Both the position numbers and the translations under genes were made by a program. Shown in pieces: positions 14,001-26,649 of a stretch of DNA of 64,000 bases. Position 1 is the first letter of the stretch. Each line of letters begins with the position of its first letter. The notes below the pieces were generated by a model. That model was given only the letters and a program-made list of their open reading frames with translations. It ran no database searches and was not told where the DNA came from. The stretch is from Tamarix chinensis (Eukaryota > Streptophyta > Magnoliopsida > Caryophyllales > Tamaricaceae), in the NCBI GenBank assembly GCA_030549775.1, contig CM060178.1, positions 69,678,896 through 69,742,895 of the forward strand, in the 5' to 3' direction.

Positions 14001-14611
14001 CTTCTCGATTGTAGTGTTACCTCACTCAGAACATGGCATACTGATCATCCTTTTCATAGGTGTTGCTTATTTCCACAAGTAAAAGACCCATATTTCCTTA
14101 TTTAGGCTAATGACCCAATGGATGATTTTTCTACTTATGATGCTCTATGTGGGGAGGAGTGATTTAATGTATTGGGGTTTGGGTGCAGAGTCATGTTATC
14201 TAGATATTACATTTTTAGACTCTTAGGTCCATGGTATCCTTTTTTGTATTTGTAGATATTGTACTTGGAGTTAATCTCCACACTCATATTTAAGTTTATG
14301 AAGTTTCTCTAGTTTTATATTTATGATGTTTTATGTACTAATTATTTCATCTTGTAATTGATATAAGGACAGTATGGTAAGCCATACTTATATCAATTAT
14401 AGTAGTAATACCTAGCTATTTTAGTTTTATGCTTGTGCTAAAAAAATAGTAAATTTTGGAGTGTTACAACATTGGTTAAAGTCGTTCGGTCAGTTAACCA
14501 AAGGACATTAATTAGTTAGCTAAAAGATGCGGGTCAGTTAACCAAGAACCAAAACATGGCATAAACCAATCAATGGCATTAACTAGGTAAGGGCATCAAC
14601 TAATAAATGGA
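11061..14611 (+). repeat. Copia-1 3' LTR, split by long LTR B
   Basis: The LTR begins after a purine tract (AAGGGGGAGAA). Its first part is 11,061-11,149 and its second part 14,467-14,611, separated by long LTR B. The second part repeats the GGCATTAACTAGGTAAGGG block of the 5' LTR. It is truncated on the right compared with the roughly 1.25 kb left in the 5' copy. Confidence 0.55.
11150..14466 (+). repeat. Long LTR B (subfamily 1), solo, + orientation, 3.3 kb
   Basis: The stretch starts TATAATAGCC (decayed from TGTAATACCC) and ends GGAGTGTTACA. The flanks GCATC (11,145-11,149) and ACATT (14,467-14,471) share 3 of 5 bases, a decayed target-site duplication. Inside are a CT-rich leader (11,400-12,300), a GTATATATACC TATA-like motif at about 11,680, tandem units of about 60 bp at 13,640-13,840 (CATTCCATTGGTTTAAGAATAGTGG type) and the conserved dyad block at 14,027-14,043. 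There is no coding region or second LTR, so it is read as a solo LTR. Confidence 0.65.
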
Positions 14612-15630
14612 TCATTCAAAAAGGCATCTAGATCTGGACACAGATTGTCATCTGATAATGTTCACTCTAATTCAACATCAAATATAGTATCTACTCCCTA
14701 ATCTCCACAATTCCTTAGGCCACAAATTATCTCTACATTGGTGTGTGGAAGTGCAATATCCTTAAGCTTATTAATAAGAGAAAAAATGATAGTATCACCC
14801 TTAGAAACTATAGCAACATCCTTAGTTTTAGCAACAAAAGTAGCCTGAGCGACACCCTGAGCCGTAGCTACATTGGCAAGAGTAGTATCATTAGTAGGAT
14901 CTAGAAGATCTACCTACATCTATAGATCAATACTCTCTAGAGTATCATGAGAGTGTGTAGATATAAGAAGATTCTCTATACAAGTGATCCTCATCATGTG
15001 CTCAGTTAGAGTCTGATTGTTATGTATGAATTGATCCTAAAATGTCTACACACCTCTAATTAGCAAGTCCCAAAGGTTTTACACTATAACTTGCCCCTCT
15101 AGACCACTAAGATTCTAGTATTCCAAAGTATGTCATGTAGAGGTAGATGCCTAAGCTATGGAAGGACCCTATGCTAAAGCAGTAGTGCCAGGAGTTGGTG
15201 AAAGAGTAGGAGTATGAGCTAATGGATCTAGAACATGTGCACCTTTCTCTCTATCTCTCCCTCTCACTCTTTATTTTTATATCTTTATCTATATCTCTCT
15301 ACCTAGCTAGCGAATTTCATTCTTCTAAATATGAGGAAGGGAATATTTGTCCTTGGTAGAGAATTAAAGTTCATCATACCCTACCTGAAACAACGTGAAA
15401 TTAAGTGAGGGTCTATCATACTCATCATAACATAATTTCCCTAATTATAGGGAAACAAATATGAATCTAGTGAGTGGCACTTGAAAGTGCTTTACTATTT
15501 ATGTAATGAGTGAGTTGTTCTCGTGTGATGGCTGAGGTGATACCCCATATGGCACATGTGGACAAATATGTCCATCCATAGATACATCGTCTATCATGAG
15601 AGGATGTGTCCGATCACATACTGACGTATA
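14612..15630 (-). pseudogene. Copia-3 extra ORF, distal part (decayed)
   Basis: Read on the - strand, this segment gives stop-interrupted low-complexity protein. Longer open runs include ATAQGVAQATFVAKTKDVA and a Pro/His-rich run (HICPHVPYGVSPQPSHENN). It continues, across the inserted gypsy element, the - strand reading at 32,996-33,700, downstream of the Copia-3 pol. Sireviruses and some other Copia lineages carry an extra ORF at this position; that this is one is inference. No catalytic motif is visible, and the left border next to Copia-1 is approximate. Confidence 0.35.
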
Positions 15631-16551
15631 TGAGATTCTACTTGAGTCTTAATTAGTGTTGGTGTTCATAGGATGGAGAACAACCAAAAATAAAAAAGCG
15701 ACAATGTGGGGAAGAAAGTGAGATAAAATATTGGTAACTCCTTAAATCAATACTTGCAAGAACCACCTAAGGTATACAACTATTAGGATAAATCTTATAA
15801 GATTTAAACAAAGAAACTTCAAACTCTTGCACTTGATATTGAAGTAGGCTCTTAGTTTTTAAGAGAAAATATGGTAGCCAATGTTAGTTTTCATTCTAAT
15901 TCCATAATACCCTAACACTTATAAAAAAAAGTGTAGGATTAAAGTGCAAAACTTAAATAACTAATACTTATGCTAAAGCCTAAAAAGGATACAAATCAAG
16001 CTTATACTCCAACTAATGCATTTTAGTTTTGGAGTAGAATTTTAGCTAATTTTTACACCCCATAATCACTCCTTCACAAGGTATAAAAGTTAGAAACAAC
16101 AACATATACAAAAATAAAGGACCAAAGACTTCTTTTAACCTTGTAAGTAATAAAGAGAAGTAAAGAAATGTCTTCTAACCTTCTTTACTCTTCCCCAAAT
16201 CTGATATGTGCTTATAAAGTGCAAAAAATGACTTGTAAGTTACTTGTGATTGATTTTTTGATCTCTTAAGGATGATGTACCATGGCTTACTTATGGTGGA
16301 GCGCTAGTGTCAAAAATAAAAGGAAAAGAAGGGTTCAAAGTAAAGGAACAATTACTAAAGAAAAATTAGTCCAAACATAACTTATGGTTATTCTTTTTTT
16401 ACTTTTTAACAAAAAGGAAAACAAGGGATTTTTTCAAGACTAGAGTCTGATAGATAATAAATTTATCCAAGTAAGAAGGGTTGTGTGATCTTCAAACTTG
16501 TGGAAATTAATAGCTAAAATTTGATCCTCAATTGTGGATGTTTTTGCATCA
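15631..16551 (-). repeat. Gypsy 3' LTR
   Basis: This is 921 bp, homologous along its length to 32,051-32,995 (for example GATAAATCTTATAAGATTTAAA and GTAGGCTCTTAGTTTT in both). It begins TGAGATTC and ends GCATCA. The 3' end of the integrase reading frame (…DDAKTSTIEDQILAIN…) runs into this LTR. Confidence 0.85.
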
Positions 16552-19190
16552 TCCTCTTCCTTTTGAAAAGCAACCTCCTCATCTTCAAAAGGCTCATCAT
16601 GGATATAAGGAAGTAGATCTCCCATATTAAATGTGTTTGATATATCTTCCATATCCCATGGCATCTCTAGCATATACACATTATTACCAATCTTCTCATT
16701 GACCTTATATGGACCATCACTTCTAGACATGAGTTTGTCCTTCCTCTTAAAAGGAAGCATATCCTTCCTAAGGTGAAGCCAAACTAAGTCTCTTGGTTCA
16801 TATAAGTGCTTCTAGTGCTTGTTTATCCTATTCTTGTTTATCTCGGTCACTAGCTCAATTTTGGAAATCATTTTTTCATGAATTTTCTTCATTACCTTAG
16901 CCATCTCTTAAGGTAGGATTTAATAGGAAGAGGTGAAAGATTGACAAGAGTAGTAAGGTTTTCCCTATATAGTACTTCGAAAGGTGAGTGCCCTATAACA
17001 TACATTAGTGAGCATTTGTAGGAAAATTTGACATATGAAATCTTGTTGCCCCAATCCTTTAAGGATTGTGAACCAATATTCTAAGGACCATAGTGAGGGT
17101 TATATTGGTGACTTTAATTCATCCATCAGTTTGTGGATGATAGGCAATACTATATAGGAGTTTTGTACCAACTAACCTTCTAAATATCTTCTAGATCTAG
17201 ATAAGTGACTTGGTATCTCTACTAGAGATAATGGACTTAGGAATACCATGTAGCTTAACTATCTCCTTAAAGAATAAATCAATTATATAAGAGGCATAAT
17301 ATATTTTATGACATGCAATGAATGAACCATCTTAGAGAACCTATCTTAAATGATGAATGACCCCTTATTCTTGTCTTCCTCTTTGAAGTAGCATCCAAAA
17401 TATTCATCTTCCTTGTATAGCTGCCGAATACACTCAAACCCCAATACCCTAGATTAGGACTGTAAATGAGCTGAGTCAGTTTGGTATTCAGTTTGGCTCA
17501 TTAAAATCTCAATTTGGCTCATTCATTTAGTTAAATGAGCTGACCCTTAGTTTTAGGCTCATTTATTAAATGAGCTCGGGCTCAAAAAAGTGATATTCGG
17601 TTCATTTTATGGCTTTAGCTACTGATCTCAACTCGACTTAGCTTGTTAAAATTTTAGCTTATCTCATTTGTTTAGTTAAACGAGCCAAAACCGAACCATA
17701 TTTTATGCTCTTTTAGTTAAACAAGTCGAGCTTGAGTCAAGGGATATTTTGCTCAGCTTGGCTCATTTACAGCCCTACCTTAGATTCTAATATAGAACTA
17801 TACACTGTATCTTAGAGAGTGTATCAACTACAACATTCTTCTTGCCACTTTTATGCTTGGCTACAAAGGAAAATGATTATAAAAATTCCACCTATCTTGC
17901 ATGCCTTGGATTAAGCTTGTGTTAGCTATTAATATACTTCTATGATTCATGATTCATGTGTAACATAAATCGTTGTGGTATCAAGTAATGTGATCAATGA
18001 TCAAAGGCTCTAACCAAAACACAGAATTCGTTATCATAAATATTATAACTCACCTTAGTAATATTGGGCTTTTCACTACTAAAGGCAACTGGCTTTCCTT
18101 CTTGTAGTAAAATAGCACTAACGCCCACTCCACTATCATCACACTCAACCTGTAATAAATTTTTGAAGTTAGGTAATGTTAGGGTGGGTGCCTCACTCAA
18201 CTTCCCTTTAATCACTTTGAAGGCAACTTGATCCGCATTGGTCCACTTGAACTCACTCTTCTTCATTCATTTAGTTATAGGTGTCAATAATATACTAAAT
18301 CCCCTAATGAACCTCCTATAAAATGATGATAGGTTGTAGAAATATCTCAATTATTTTAGGCTTATAGGAAAGGGGCCATGTCTTGATTGCTTCAACCTTA
18401 TACTCATCATGGCTATCCCATCTTTGAACACCACAAAACCTAATAATGTAACCTAGGTACCTAAAAAAATTCATATTTTTCTAATTTAACATATGCCTTG
18501 TGATCTCTAAGTTCTATGAATGCAAGTTTGAGATGATTTACTTGCTCTTATTCACTAGATCTATACACAAAAATTTCATCAAAGTAAACTACTACAAATT
18601 TACTAATAAATGGTCTAAGTACATTATTCATGAGTCTCATGAAGTAATAGGATCTTTTGATAAACCAAAGGGTATAACCATCTACTCATATAACCCTCCC
18701 TTGGTTGTAAATGCAGGTTTCTACTCATCACCATCTTTCATTCTTATTTGGTAGTAGCCACTCCTTAGATTTATTTTAGAAAAAAAAAACATGCACCATA
18801 TAAAAAATCAAGCATATAATCAAGTATTGGTATAAGATACATATCCTCTATAGTAATTTTGTTGATAGCTCTACTATAAACACAAATTATCACGATGCCA
18901 TCTTTCTTTGGCACAAGTAAGGTAGGTACGACACAAGGGCTAAGGGAATCCCTTATTAAACCCTTGGATAAAATTTACCCACTTGCCTTTGTTGCTTCAA
19001 GGATTACTTAGGATTACACCTATAAGTTTCCTTATTAGGAAGTGTAGCAATAGCCACAAAGTCTATTTGGTGCCTTATACCTTTAATGAGGGGGTAATAC
19101 ATGGATTAGAATATTAAGAAATACATCACCAAACTCCTCCGACAATACCCTAGTGTGTTGATCATTACAAACCTTTCCCTCACTATATTC
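16440..19190 (-). pseudogene. Gypsy pol pseudogene: RT, RNase H, integrase
   Basis: Going down the - strand: RT at about 19,190-18,300 ([19 protein letters not shown], then RAINKIT), RNase H at 18,266-17,800 (EFKWTNADQVAFKVIKGK, VECDDSGVGVSAILLQEGKP, VSYNIYDNEFCVLVRA), and integrase at about 17,750-16,440, ending KLMSRSDGPYKVNEKIG and FNMGDLLPY. These match Ty3/gypsy families in order and motif. The frame is broken by stops and by the hAT-like insertion at 17,455-17,777. The open runs 17,994-18,266 and 16,440-16,760 are the best-kept pieces. No chromodomain was recognised after the integrase. Confidence 0.85.
17455..17777. mobile_element. hAT-like non-autonomous element, 323 bp (TAGGGCTGT family, copy 1)
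   Basis: The ends are TAGGACTGTAAATGAG and CTCATTTACAGCCCTA, an inverted pair. The flanks CCCTAGAT (17,447-17,454) and CCTTAGAT (17,778-17,785) match in 7 of 8 bases, an 8-bp duplication as hAT transposases make. The interior is a run of GGCTCA/TGAGCC words and AGTTAAACGAGCC inverted units. It has no coding capacity and lies in the gypsy integrase region. Confidence 0.85.
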
Positions 19191-19738
19191 TATGAGTTTT
19201 GATTGGACATTTGAGCGCACTATAATATTATGTTGGTTCATACATGTGTTGGAGAATTTTGGTGTAGTATAGAGTTTTATGTAAAAAACACAAGGGTGTC
19301 ATGTTAATAAACATGATATGTGCTTCCAAGAGAAACTTTTAATGTGTTTTAGCCCAAAGTCAAAAGTTAGGAAATAAATATGGGGTTCTATTATTTTTTA
19401 AATACGGACTATGTTTTTTCTTATTTTTGAAACACGTTGTTTTGTTCCGTAAGGATTTTTCTTCTATAAAAGGAGACATCTTGAAACCTTGGCCATCATG
19501 CATCGTGCATCCAAACTTCATCTTTTCCTCCATAAAATTTTCCATTCAAACAGAATTATAGATTTATGCAATTTATTGATTAATTAGTTTAACCATCTTG
19601 TAATTACATAAGAGCACAAATAAAGACCTCTACTTTTTCCTCAACTATTATATTTTGTGTTTGAATTCTATATTTTTCATAATCTTGTTAATTTTGATTT
19701 TGTGTGGATCTATCTAAATCCATACTAATTACATAACA
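19191..19738 (+). repeat. Copia-2 5' LTR (548 bp)
   Basis: Homologous to 29,669-30,220. Shared blocks include TGTTGGTTCATRCATGTGTTG, TTCTATAAAAGGAGACAT (a likely TATA box in the TATAAAAGG core) and CCATCATGCATCGTGC. It ends ATAACA. Confidence 0.88.
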
Positions 19739-19782
19739 ATTTTGTATTAGAGTTGCATTGTTGAAGAGATCAGGTTATTGGA

Positions 19783-20740
19783 ATGGATAAAAGATTTGAT
19801 ATTGAGAAGTTTAATTGATCTGTCAATTTTAGATTATGGAAATTGAAGATGTGGGCGACTCTAATTCAAAACAAATTGGAAAAAGATATATTTGGCTATT
19901 CAAAGATGCTAGAATCAATGATGGATGAGAGATTTAAAGAATTAGATTTGAAGGCCCCCTCTATAATACAATTGTGTTTATCGGACGTGGTATCACGAGA
20001 AGTGGAAAAAGAATCAATAGTAGTTGCCTTGTGGTTGAAGCTAGAATCATTGTATATGAAAAAATTAATAGCAAATCAAATAATGTTGAAGAGATGAATT
20101 CATGAACTAAAACTAAGTGGGGATCAAACTCTAAAAAGTCATTTGGAATTTGACTCTATAGTTATGAATTTGCATAATATAGATGTTAAATTAGATGATG
20201 AAGATTTAGCCATTATATTGTTATATTCTTTGTCTTCAAGTTTTAAACATTTTTATGAGATTGTTTTATATGGGAATGATGAATTAGTCCTTGATGATGA
20301 GAAATATGTCCTGCTATAATGGAATTTGATTGATAGTCAGTTGACTAGTACTTCCAGGGACTTACATATTAAGGAATTGGTAGTCAGAGGGAGGACATAA
20401 AAGTAAGGGTATGGTGAATGTAAGAAGTCCAAATCTAAGTCGAAGAGTTGGCAAGAGAATGTGACATGCTCTGGGTGTTACAAGAAGGGGCATGTTAGAA
20501 AGTTTTTTCCCTAATAGGAAGCTCGATGCTATGTCTAGTAAGTTATCTAAGACAAAGGATGATGCTATAGTTTGCCATGGTGATAGTGATGGAGATGTGG
20601 TATTAGCCACTGATAGACATAACAAGACCAGTGATAGATGGATCTTGAATTTGGAGTTCTCTTACCATACATGTCCCAAACGGAATTGGTTTCAGACGTT
20701 TGAGATGACTTAAGGTGGAGTTATCTTGATGGGTAACTAT
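19783..20740 (+). pseudogene. Copia-2 gag pseudogene (N-terminal part of gag-pol)
   Basis: The start ATG is at 19,783 (MDKRFDIEKFN, then a stop). The best run, 19,843-20,097, has the UBN2-type Copia gag pattern: KMWATLIQNKLEKDIFGYSK, LDLKAPSIIQLCLSDVV, WLKLESLYMKK. A zinc knuckle follows at about 20,463-20,510 (CSGCYKKGHVRKFF, last Cys lost). After it the protease-side sequence ends in ILMGNY at the insertion point of the solo LTR; pol resumes at 26,650. In an active element gag forms the virus-like particle. Confidence 0.85.
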
Positions 20741-23468
20741 TAACCTCAAAGGTTAAGTAATGTCATTATACTTGTTTTGATGATAACAACTGGATTTTAG
20801 TATCTAATATGTTTGATTAAGTGTGCATATTCAACAAATCAATGCAAACAAAAGGAACCAAGACGTGAAGCTAAGCATTTTATATGTCTTAGGTCTATAG
20901 CAAAGAGTTAAGTTAATCAAAGGTCACATGTCAAATAAAACTCTTTAAAACTCTTTGTTGAAAAATACTTGACTTAATTCCATATTATAAATTTTTTAAA
21001 AGTATTTTTCGAACAAATTGATTGGTTCTAGTCAGAACCAGTTGACTAGTCCTCAAACTGATCTACTAGTTCGGTTTAAACATAGCCACTAGTTGTAACA
21101 CCCCTAAAAAATCACAGTTGAAAATTTTCATTTAATTAAATTGTACATAGCATGAGGGTGCTATTACTATGATCAGCACAAGCTTGGCCCCCGACCAATC
21201 TCACACTAGCCATAAGGCTAAGAAAAAATTTATCAAAACATTAAACACACTTAAGATAGAGATCTGTAGAAAACCAAAACATTTATAACTAGAGAATTAG
21301 AGTGCGTGGGTAAAAGTTATTACAACCAAAAAAGGCTACATAGTCAAAGCCCCCAAGGGGTTAGAATAATACCACGCATTAAACCAAAAGCATAATTAGA
21401 AAGAGTCTGCACTAAATCTCTCTTGGGCCCTACACCAAGTCCCTAAAGGTCAACACTCAACCCCGCCTGACGCCTCATATATGTCATAGGCATCGAAAAT
21501 GGCGTCTTTACCTACACAAACTCGGAAGGGATCTCTGCTTATAGGAGTGAGCAATACCCATGAAATGGGTGATCAATATGCTACGTACTAAGTAAGGTAA
21601 CCATACAGATAAGGCCATACACAGAATATAGATAACACAAGTAGGTAACTATACAGATAAACCATACATCAAAGATAAATAGTACAAGTCATGATTTAGT
21701 CCAGTTAACTTAATCATTAGATCTCTAGTCAATATTTCTATTTCACACTATATTCTTTATAAGTCCATGAGAGTATGAGAACCCCACTATTATAGCTGGT
21801 GGATTGGAAACATACAGGGCATAACACTTTTAACTACTATTATTCGTTAGTGGATCGATCTCTAGGATAGAGTGCTCCTGGCCACTATTATGCCAGTCGG
21901 TCTGGCCCCAACTCTCATGGTGTTTCACTATAAGTAATTAGTATCTTTTCCATGTCTTAACATAACTTAACTTTTGATTTATTGAGCTCGGTATCCCCAC
22001 TATTATAGTCGATGGATCAAAAACATACAGGACAAAGCACTCCTGACCACTATTATTCGCTGGTGGATCGGTCTCCAGGGCACCCTGTGCCTAGCCAGTA
22101 TTATATCGGTGGATTGATCTAGGCCCGACTCAATAATATTCCACTTTAAATTATTAGTGTCTTATCTATGTCTTATTCAATAGATGTTTTTACCCTAGAC
22201 ATGCATGCCCTTTGCACTACCAGCTCACACAACCCTTCTACTCCTATTCTCCTGAAAGGGTCCGTCCCATATCTTGGGACTTCTACGCCTTTTAATACAT
22301 CCAAAAATTATTCCCCCTTCTCCTCAATTACCATGAATACCCAACTCCTAAGTGTGTGGGTCGAGACCTAATTTTCCATATCTTTGAGTCAACTCACTAT
22401 TGAGCTCTAGGGTTTTCCCCTGAAAAACCCCAATTTAGCCTATATGGCCCAACCTTCCTCTATCTCACACATCCCATGTTTTCTTTGCTCCTAACTCATC
22501 ACGTTACTCTCTCCTTCCCCAAGCATCCCACTTTACTTTCCATTTTGCTCATGTAGCCATGAAAACTTAGTTAGCCATCCCCAAAACCTTAGAACCTTTA
22601 TTTCCTCATATGTTATCCCTTCATCACTCTCACTTATCACTACCTCTTCCCCATGACACACATTCACCCTCCATATCACATTCTTCCACTCTCATCCCAC
22701 ACTTCAATCCTCTCCATTATTTCTTCCTTCCAGAATCTCCTCCAATTAGGGTTTTCCTCCCAAACCCTAACCAAGTTCCTCATGCACCCTTATACCAACC
22801 TATGTTCTATTTTTCACCAATAGACTCCAATCACCCCAACAACTCCTCCCTTACCTTACTTAACCCTCAAGTCAACTTTTTCCGTGTAAGGATCATCTAC
22901 ATACAATGACCATCTATCCCATGCAAATCCTAGACTCCCCATACAAGATTCATTCACCCTCTTATTTTATTCATATTACCATTTTATTTGTCCACCCATA
23001 AGTCATGGGATACTTAGGTCATTCTTACTCCCCTCTAGTCAACTCACTTCCTTTACCATTTTCATCTTTTCATCTCTGCACCATATTATTTAAATCCTCC
23101 TAGCATGCATATCCTAAAGGGCCATATCACATAAGCACCACAAAGCACAAGATACATTATCATTTTACACATGCCATAAAGAGAACACATACACTTACCT
23201 TAGCTCCACACTGTCCTATAAGTAAATAGTCATAATCACATAAGGTACACAAATATATCATCACATATAACATGCAAAGCACATAATACACATATTAGGC
23301 CTTAACCACACCCTTACCTAAAATGACACTAGGCTTGGAGCACGCTCTTACGCCTCCTTAGGGGTCGGACTTGGTTCACCTATAAAAGGGCAAATACTAG
23401 GGTTAACTTCCCTCTTATTAAAATTTTCATTAATTTCTACTCACCTCTATTATAACCTAATATTAGGG

Positions 23469-23469
23469 A

Positions 23470-23532
<63 letters not shown>

Positions 23533-23560
23533 GAGGAGGAGGAGGAGGAGGAGGAGGAGT
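23469..23560. repeat. (TAG)n followed by (AGG)n microsatellite
   Basis: About 20 TAG units run directly into about 9 AGG units, inside long LTR C. Confidence 0.95.
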
Positions 23561-23710
23561 AATAGTATCTTTAGTGTTAAAAATAAGGATATTACCCTTA
23601 AAATGGTTAATCATGATATTATTAGCCAAAATAGTTTTAGGTAGTTATATTTGTCAATGACAAGATATTATTAACAATATTAGCAATGATAATGAAAATA
23701 ACGTTAATAA

Positions 23711-23745
23711 TAATGATGATGATGATGATGATGATAAGGATAACG

Positions 23746-23818
<73 letters not shown>

Positions 23819-23840
23819 TGATGATGATGATGATAGTAAT
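23711..23840. repeat. (GAT)n-(AAT)n-(GAT)n compound microsatellite
   Basis: Trinucleotide runs of GAT, then about 25 AAT units, then GAT again. They lie in the same part of long LTR C where long LTR H has its (TTA)n run at 57,529-57,600. Confidence 0.95.
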
Positions 23841-26649
23841 AATGGTAATGATAACTAAATAAATTATACTTAAGGGCTAGGAAGGGTTAGGACACAACCT
23901 AATGAGGGTGGTAGCACGACGGAGATGGCACACGTTGGCAGCAATGACGACGGTGGTGGTGGAAGTGATATTTTAAAAAAGGTGGTATTTTAGGGCTGGA
24001 AGAGAGAGTGTGAGATGGTGGTTGTAGTGGTGGTAGACTCTCGGAGTTGAGAGAGTTAGAGTAGTGATGGCGGTGCAGCAAGGGTGGTGGCATAGATGGT
24101 GGTGGTTATGGTGGCCAAGGGTGGTGGAGAAGGAGGGAGGAGGAAGGAGAGGGAGAAAGGAAGAAAGAAAGGTAGGGGAAGGTAGAGGAGGTCCTTCTTG
24201 GTTAATTAGGTAATAGGGGAGGTGGTGATTGTAGCAGAGGAGGATGTGCACGGCAGCAAGAGGGGTGGCAATGGGTACAAAGGAGCAGGTCGAACAACCA
24301 ACTTTGCATGGTTGGGGTAGCTTGAGTAGGGGGAACCAGGGGTGGTGAGTGGCTCGGTTTGGTGGAGGGGTAATGCGGGGAAGGGTTTAGGTGGTGTTTT
24401 AGGCAGTAGTGTTGCGCTGCGGCAGTTAGGGCAGTATCTTAAGTGGTGGCAGTGAAAATGTGTTGAAGTTTCTGGGTAGGGTAAAGAAGGCCAAATGGGA
24501 GTATTTATAGGCTAATGGAGGGAGGATAAGACAAAGGAGGAGGAGGACAAGGGGTAAGTGAGGTAGGGCTCATCGACCAACGGTGGCAAGCTGTTATGAG
24601 CCTACAAAATTGCAAGGTGTTATTTGTAGGGGAAGTAAAAGGAAAAGGGAAGGGGAAAGCTTGAAAGGGAAAGGAAAAATATAGGCGTGAGAGGGAAAGG
24701 TGTAGGTCGGTGGTACAGTGGGAGAAGGGAGGACGGTGGCAGAGTTGCAGGCCGACCTATAACATGAGGATGGGGAGAAGGGAGGAGGAAGAAGAAAGGG
24801 TCTAGTTGGTTGGTCAGGGGAAAGAAAAAGAAAGAAAAGAAAAGAAAGGGGGAGAACTAGCAGGTGAGGGAGGAGAACAAAAGGACAACACATGTTGGGC
24901 CTCATAGGGACAGAAGAGAGGAGAGGGGAAGTTGGATAGCATTGGAGAGGCCCAATCAGAGGAAGGAAGAGGAGAAAAAGTAAAAGGAGAAAGGTGGAAA
25001 AGAAGAAAGAAAAAGGAAAAAAGGAAGGAAAAAGGAAAGAGGGAAAAAAAGAGAAATAGGTTGGTTGGAGTTTTTAGGATATTTTAGTATTTTTGAGTAT
25101 TTAAAAATATTTAAAATTAGTAAAATAATAATTAAATTCCTTTTTTATGAATTTAGAAATCTTTCCTAAATTATATTTTAATTAGCAAAATACCCTAATA
25201 TTTCCTAATTAAATTCTTGATTATTTTCTTCCCTTATTTTTTCTTAATTACTCCCATCATATTATTAAAATAATACATCTAATTAATTTCACTAATAAAT
25301 CCCTATTTTACCATAATTTTCTAGATTAGGGTTTCGGGGTATTACACTGGTTGTGTTAAAACTCAGACAGATCAAATAGTGCATAAAGCCTATCAACTGG
25401 TTTTCTCAAACCGATCAACTAGTTTGACCAACTAGTCCATGGGTTTTATTCTTGTAAAAACTTAGTTCGTCTCTATTTAAATACATTAACTGGTTCAGGC
25501 AAACTGATCGACTAATTAGGAAACCAATTGACTGATTTAACCAACTAGTCTATGTACATACTCAATTCGTCTCTATTTAAATACATCTATTAGTTTGACC
25601 AACCATTCCATGGATTTAAATCTTTCAAAAACCCAGTTCGTCTCTATTTAAACACATCAACTAGTTCAGGCAAATTGATCAACTGGTTGACAAACTAATA
25701 AACTAATTTGGCCAACTAATCTATGGGTTTCATTTTTGTAGAAACCTAGTTTCTCTCTGTTTAAACACATTGACTAGTTATTGTCAATCGATCAACTAGT
25801 TAACAAGCTAATCGACTGGTTTAACAAACCAATTGACTGGTATTTGAAACACATCGAATGCTCTCACCATACCAGGATGTTGTTCATATATGATTTATGA
25901 CCGACCATATACAGTGTCAAATCAATTGACTAGTTTACACAACAGTAATTTTCTATTGTTAGAACAAACCGATCGATTGGTTGTATAATTGATCAAATGG
26001 TTTCTCCAGACCGATCGACATAATAGCATTAAATGCTAATTTTTTGCCCGTTGGGCAAGATAGCTTTTTGGTAATTTGTATCTAACGGCCATACATGAGG
26101 TAACCAAGTTGAGGACCAAATTTTCAAATCACTGATTGTGCAATTACTCTCTTACACTAAAATCATTCAATTACTCATTCAATATTCCAAACTTTTATAT
26201 TTCTGAGTTTTTACTTAAAAGTATTCCTTGAATTATTCTCAAATTATAATATCATATAGTATGTCTAGCTAGATTACATATCATTCAAATATCAACACTT
26301 TATTCTCACTTATAATCATAACCTCCCCTAAAAAATTAATTGAAGGAGTTAGTGAGTGTTTATCTATCATTCTTAAGAGATTTAGTTAGTGAATCTAGAG
26401 AAGATAAATAGATAACATTGTAAATCATCTCTTGAGAGATTCATTGAGATTGTAAGGCTCATAAAGTAAGAGAAGAGTGATCATCAATAAAACACATCAA
26501 TATTTAAAAAATCCCAAAGGTAGAAACTTTTGGTAGTGGATGTAAAGAGTAATTCACTCTTGAACCACTTTACATTATATGTAAATTTTTTGTTTAATCA
26601 TTCCCATTCCACAAAATCCTATTCACTCTCCTTTAGGATGTTTTTAGCA

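Larger units (their letters stand above)
5854..14611 (+). mobile_element. Copia-1: degenerate Ty1/copia retrotransposon, + strand
   Basis: The order of parts is Copia: 5' LTR remnant, primer-binding site near 7,109, gag with zinc knuckle, integrase, reverse transcriptase, RNase H, polypurine tract at about 11,050-11,060, then 3' LTR. Sequence just right of long LTR A (5,854-6,000) and just right of long LTR B (14,467-14,611) is homologous: both carry GGCATTAACTAGGTAAGGG followed by CATCAACTAAT-like sequence. They are therefore read as parts of the two LTRs of one element. The 5' LTR has lost its left end, and the 3' LTR stops matching at about 14,611. The element is inactive. Confidence 0.75.
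21094..25346 (-). repeat. Long LTR C (subfamily 1), solo, - orientation, 4.25 kb
   Basis: The + strand starts TGTAACACCCC and ends GGGGTATTACA. The flanks CTAGT (21,089-21,093) and CTGGT (25,347-25,351) match in 4 of 5 bases. The layout is the mirror of 55,644-60,236: dyad block at 21,574-21,590, tandem units with CACTATTAT and GGTGGATCGG at 21,780-22,130, a long trinucleotide-repeat zone (23,469-23,840), a G/GGT-rich zone (23,900-24,900) matching the C-rich leader of the other copy, a TATA-like motif (CTATAAATA on the - strand near 24,508), and an AT-rich end. There is no coding potential beyond chance runs. Confidence 0.85.
20741..26649 (+). repeat. Solo Copia-type LTR (1.65 kb without its own insert)
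   Basis: The ends are TAACCTCAAAGG (TG decayed to TA) and TTTTTAGCA, with an exact 5-bp duplication ACTAT at 20,736-20,740 and 26,650-26,654. The start, with TTGTTTTGATGATAACAAC, is like LTRs of the SIRE/Maximus lineage (inference). Removing long LTR C leaves about 1.65 kb. It is unusually rich in reiterated ACTAGTT/AACTGGTT/GATCGAC words (21,010-21,090 and 25,350-26,030). No internal region or second LTR is seen. It sits in the Copia-2 protease-side region, whose reading frame resumes after it. Confidence 0.8.

Noticed and set aside
23899..24905. Long His/Pro/Leu-rich reading frames on the - strand of LTR C
   Set aside because: They arise from GGTGGTGG and GGAGG reiteration in the LTR leader zone; low complexity, overlapping frames, no homology recognised.
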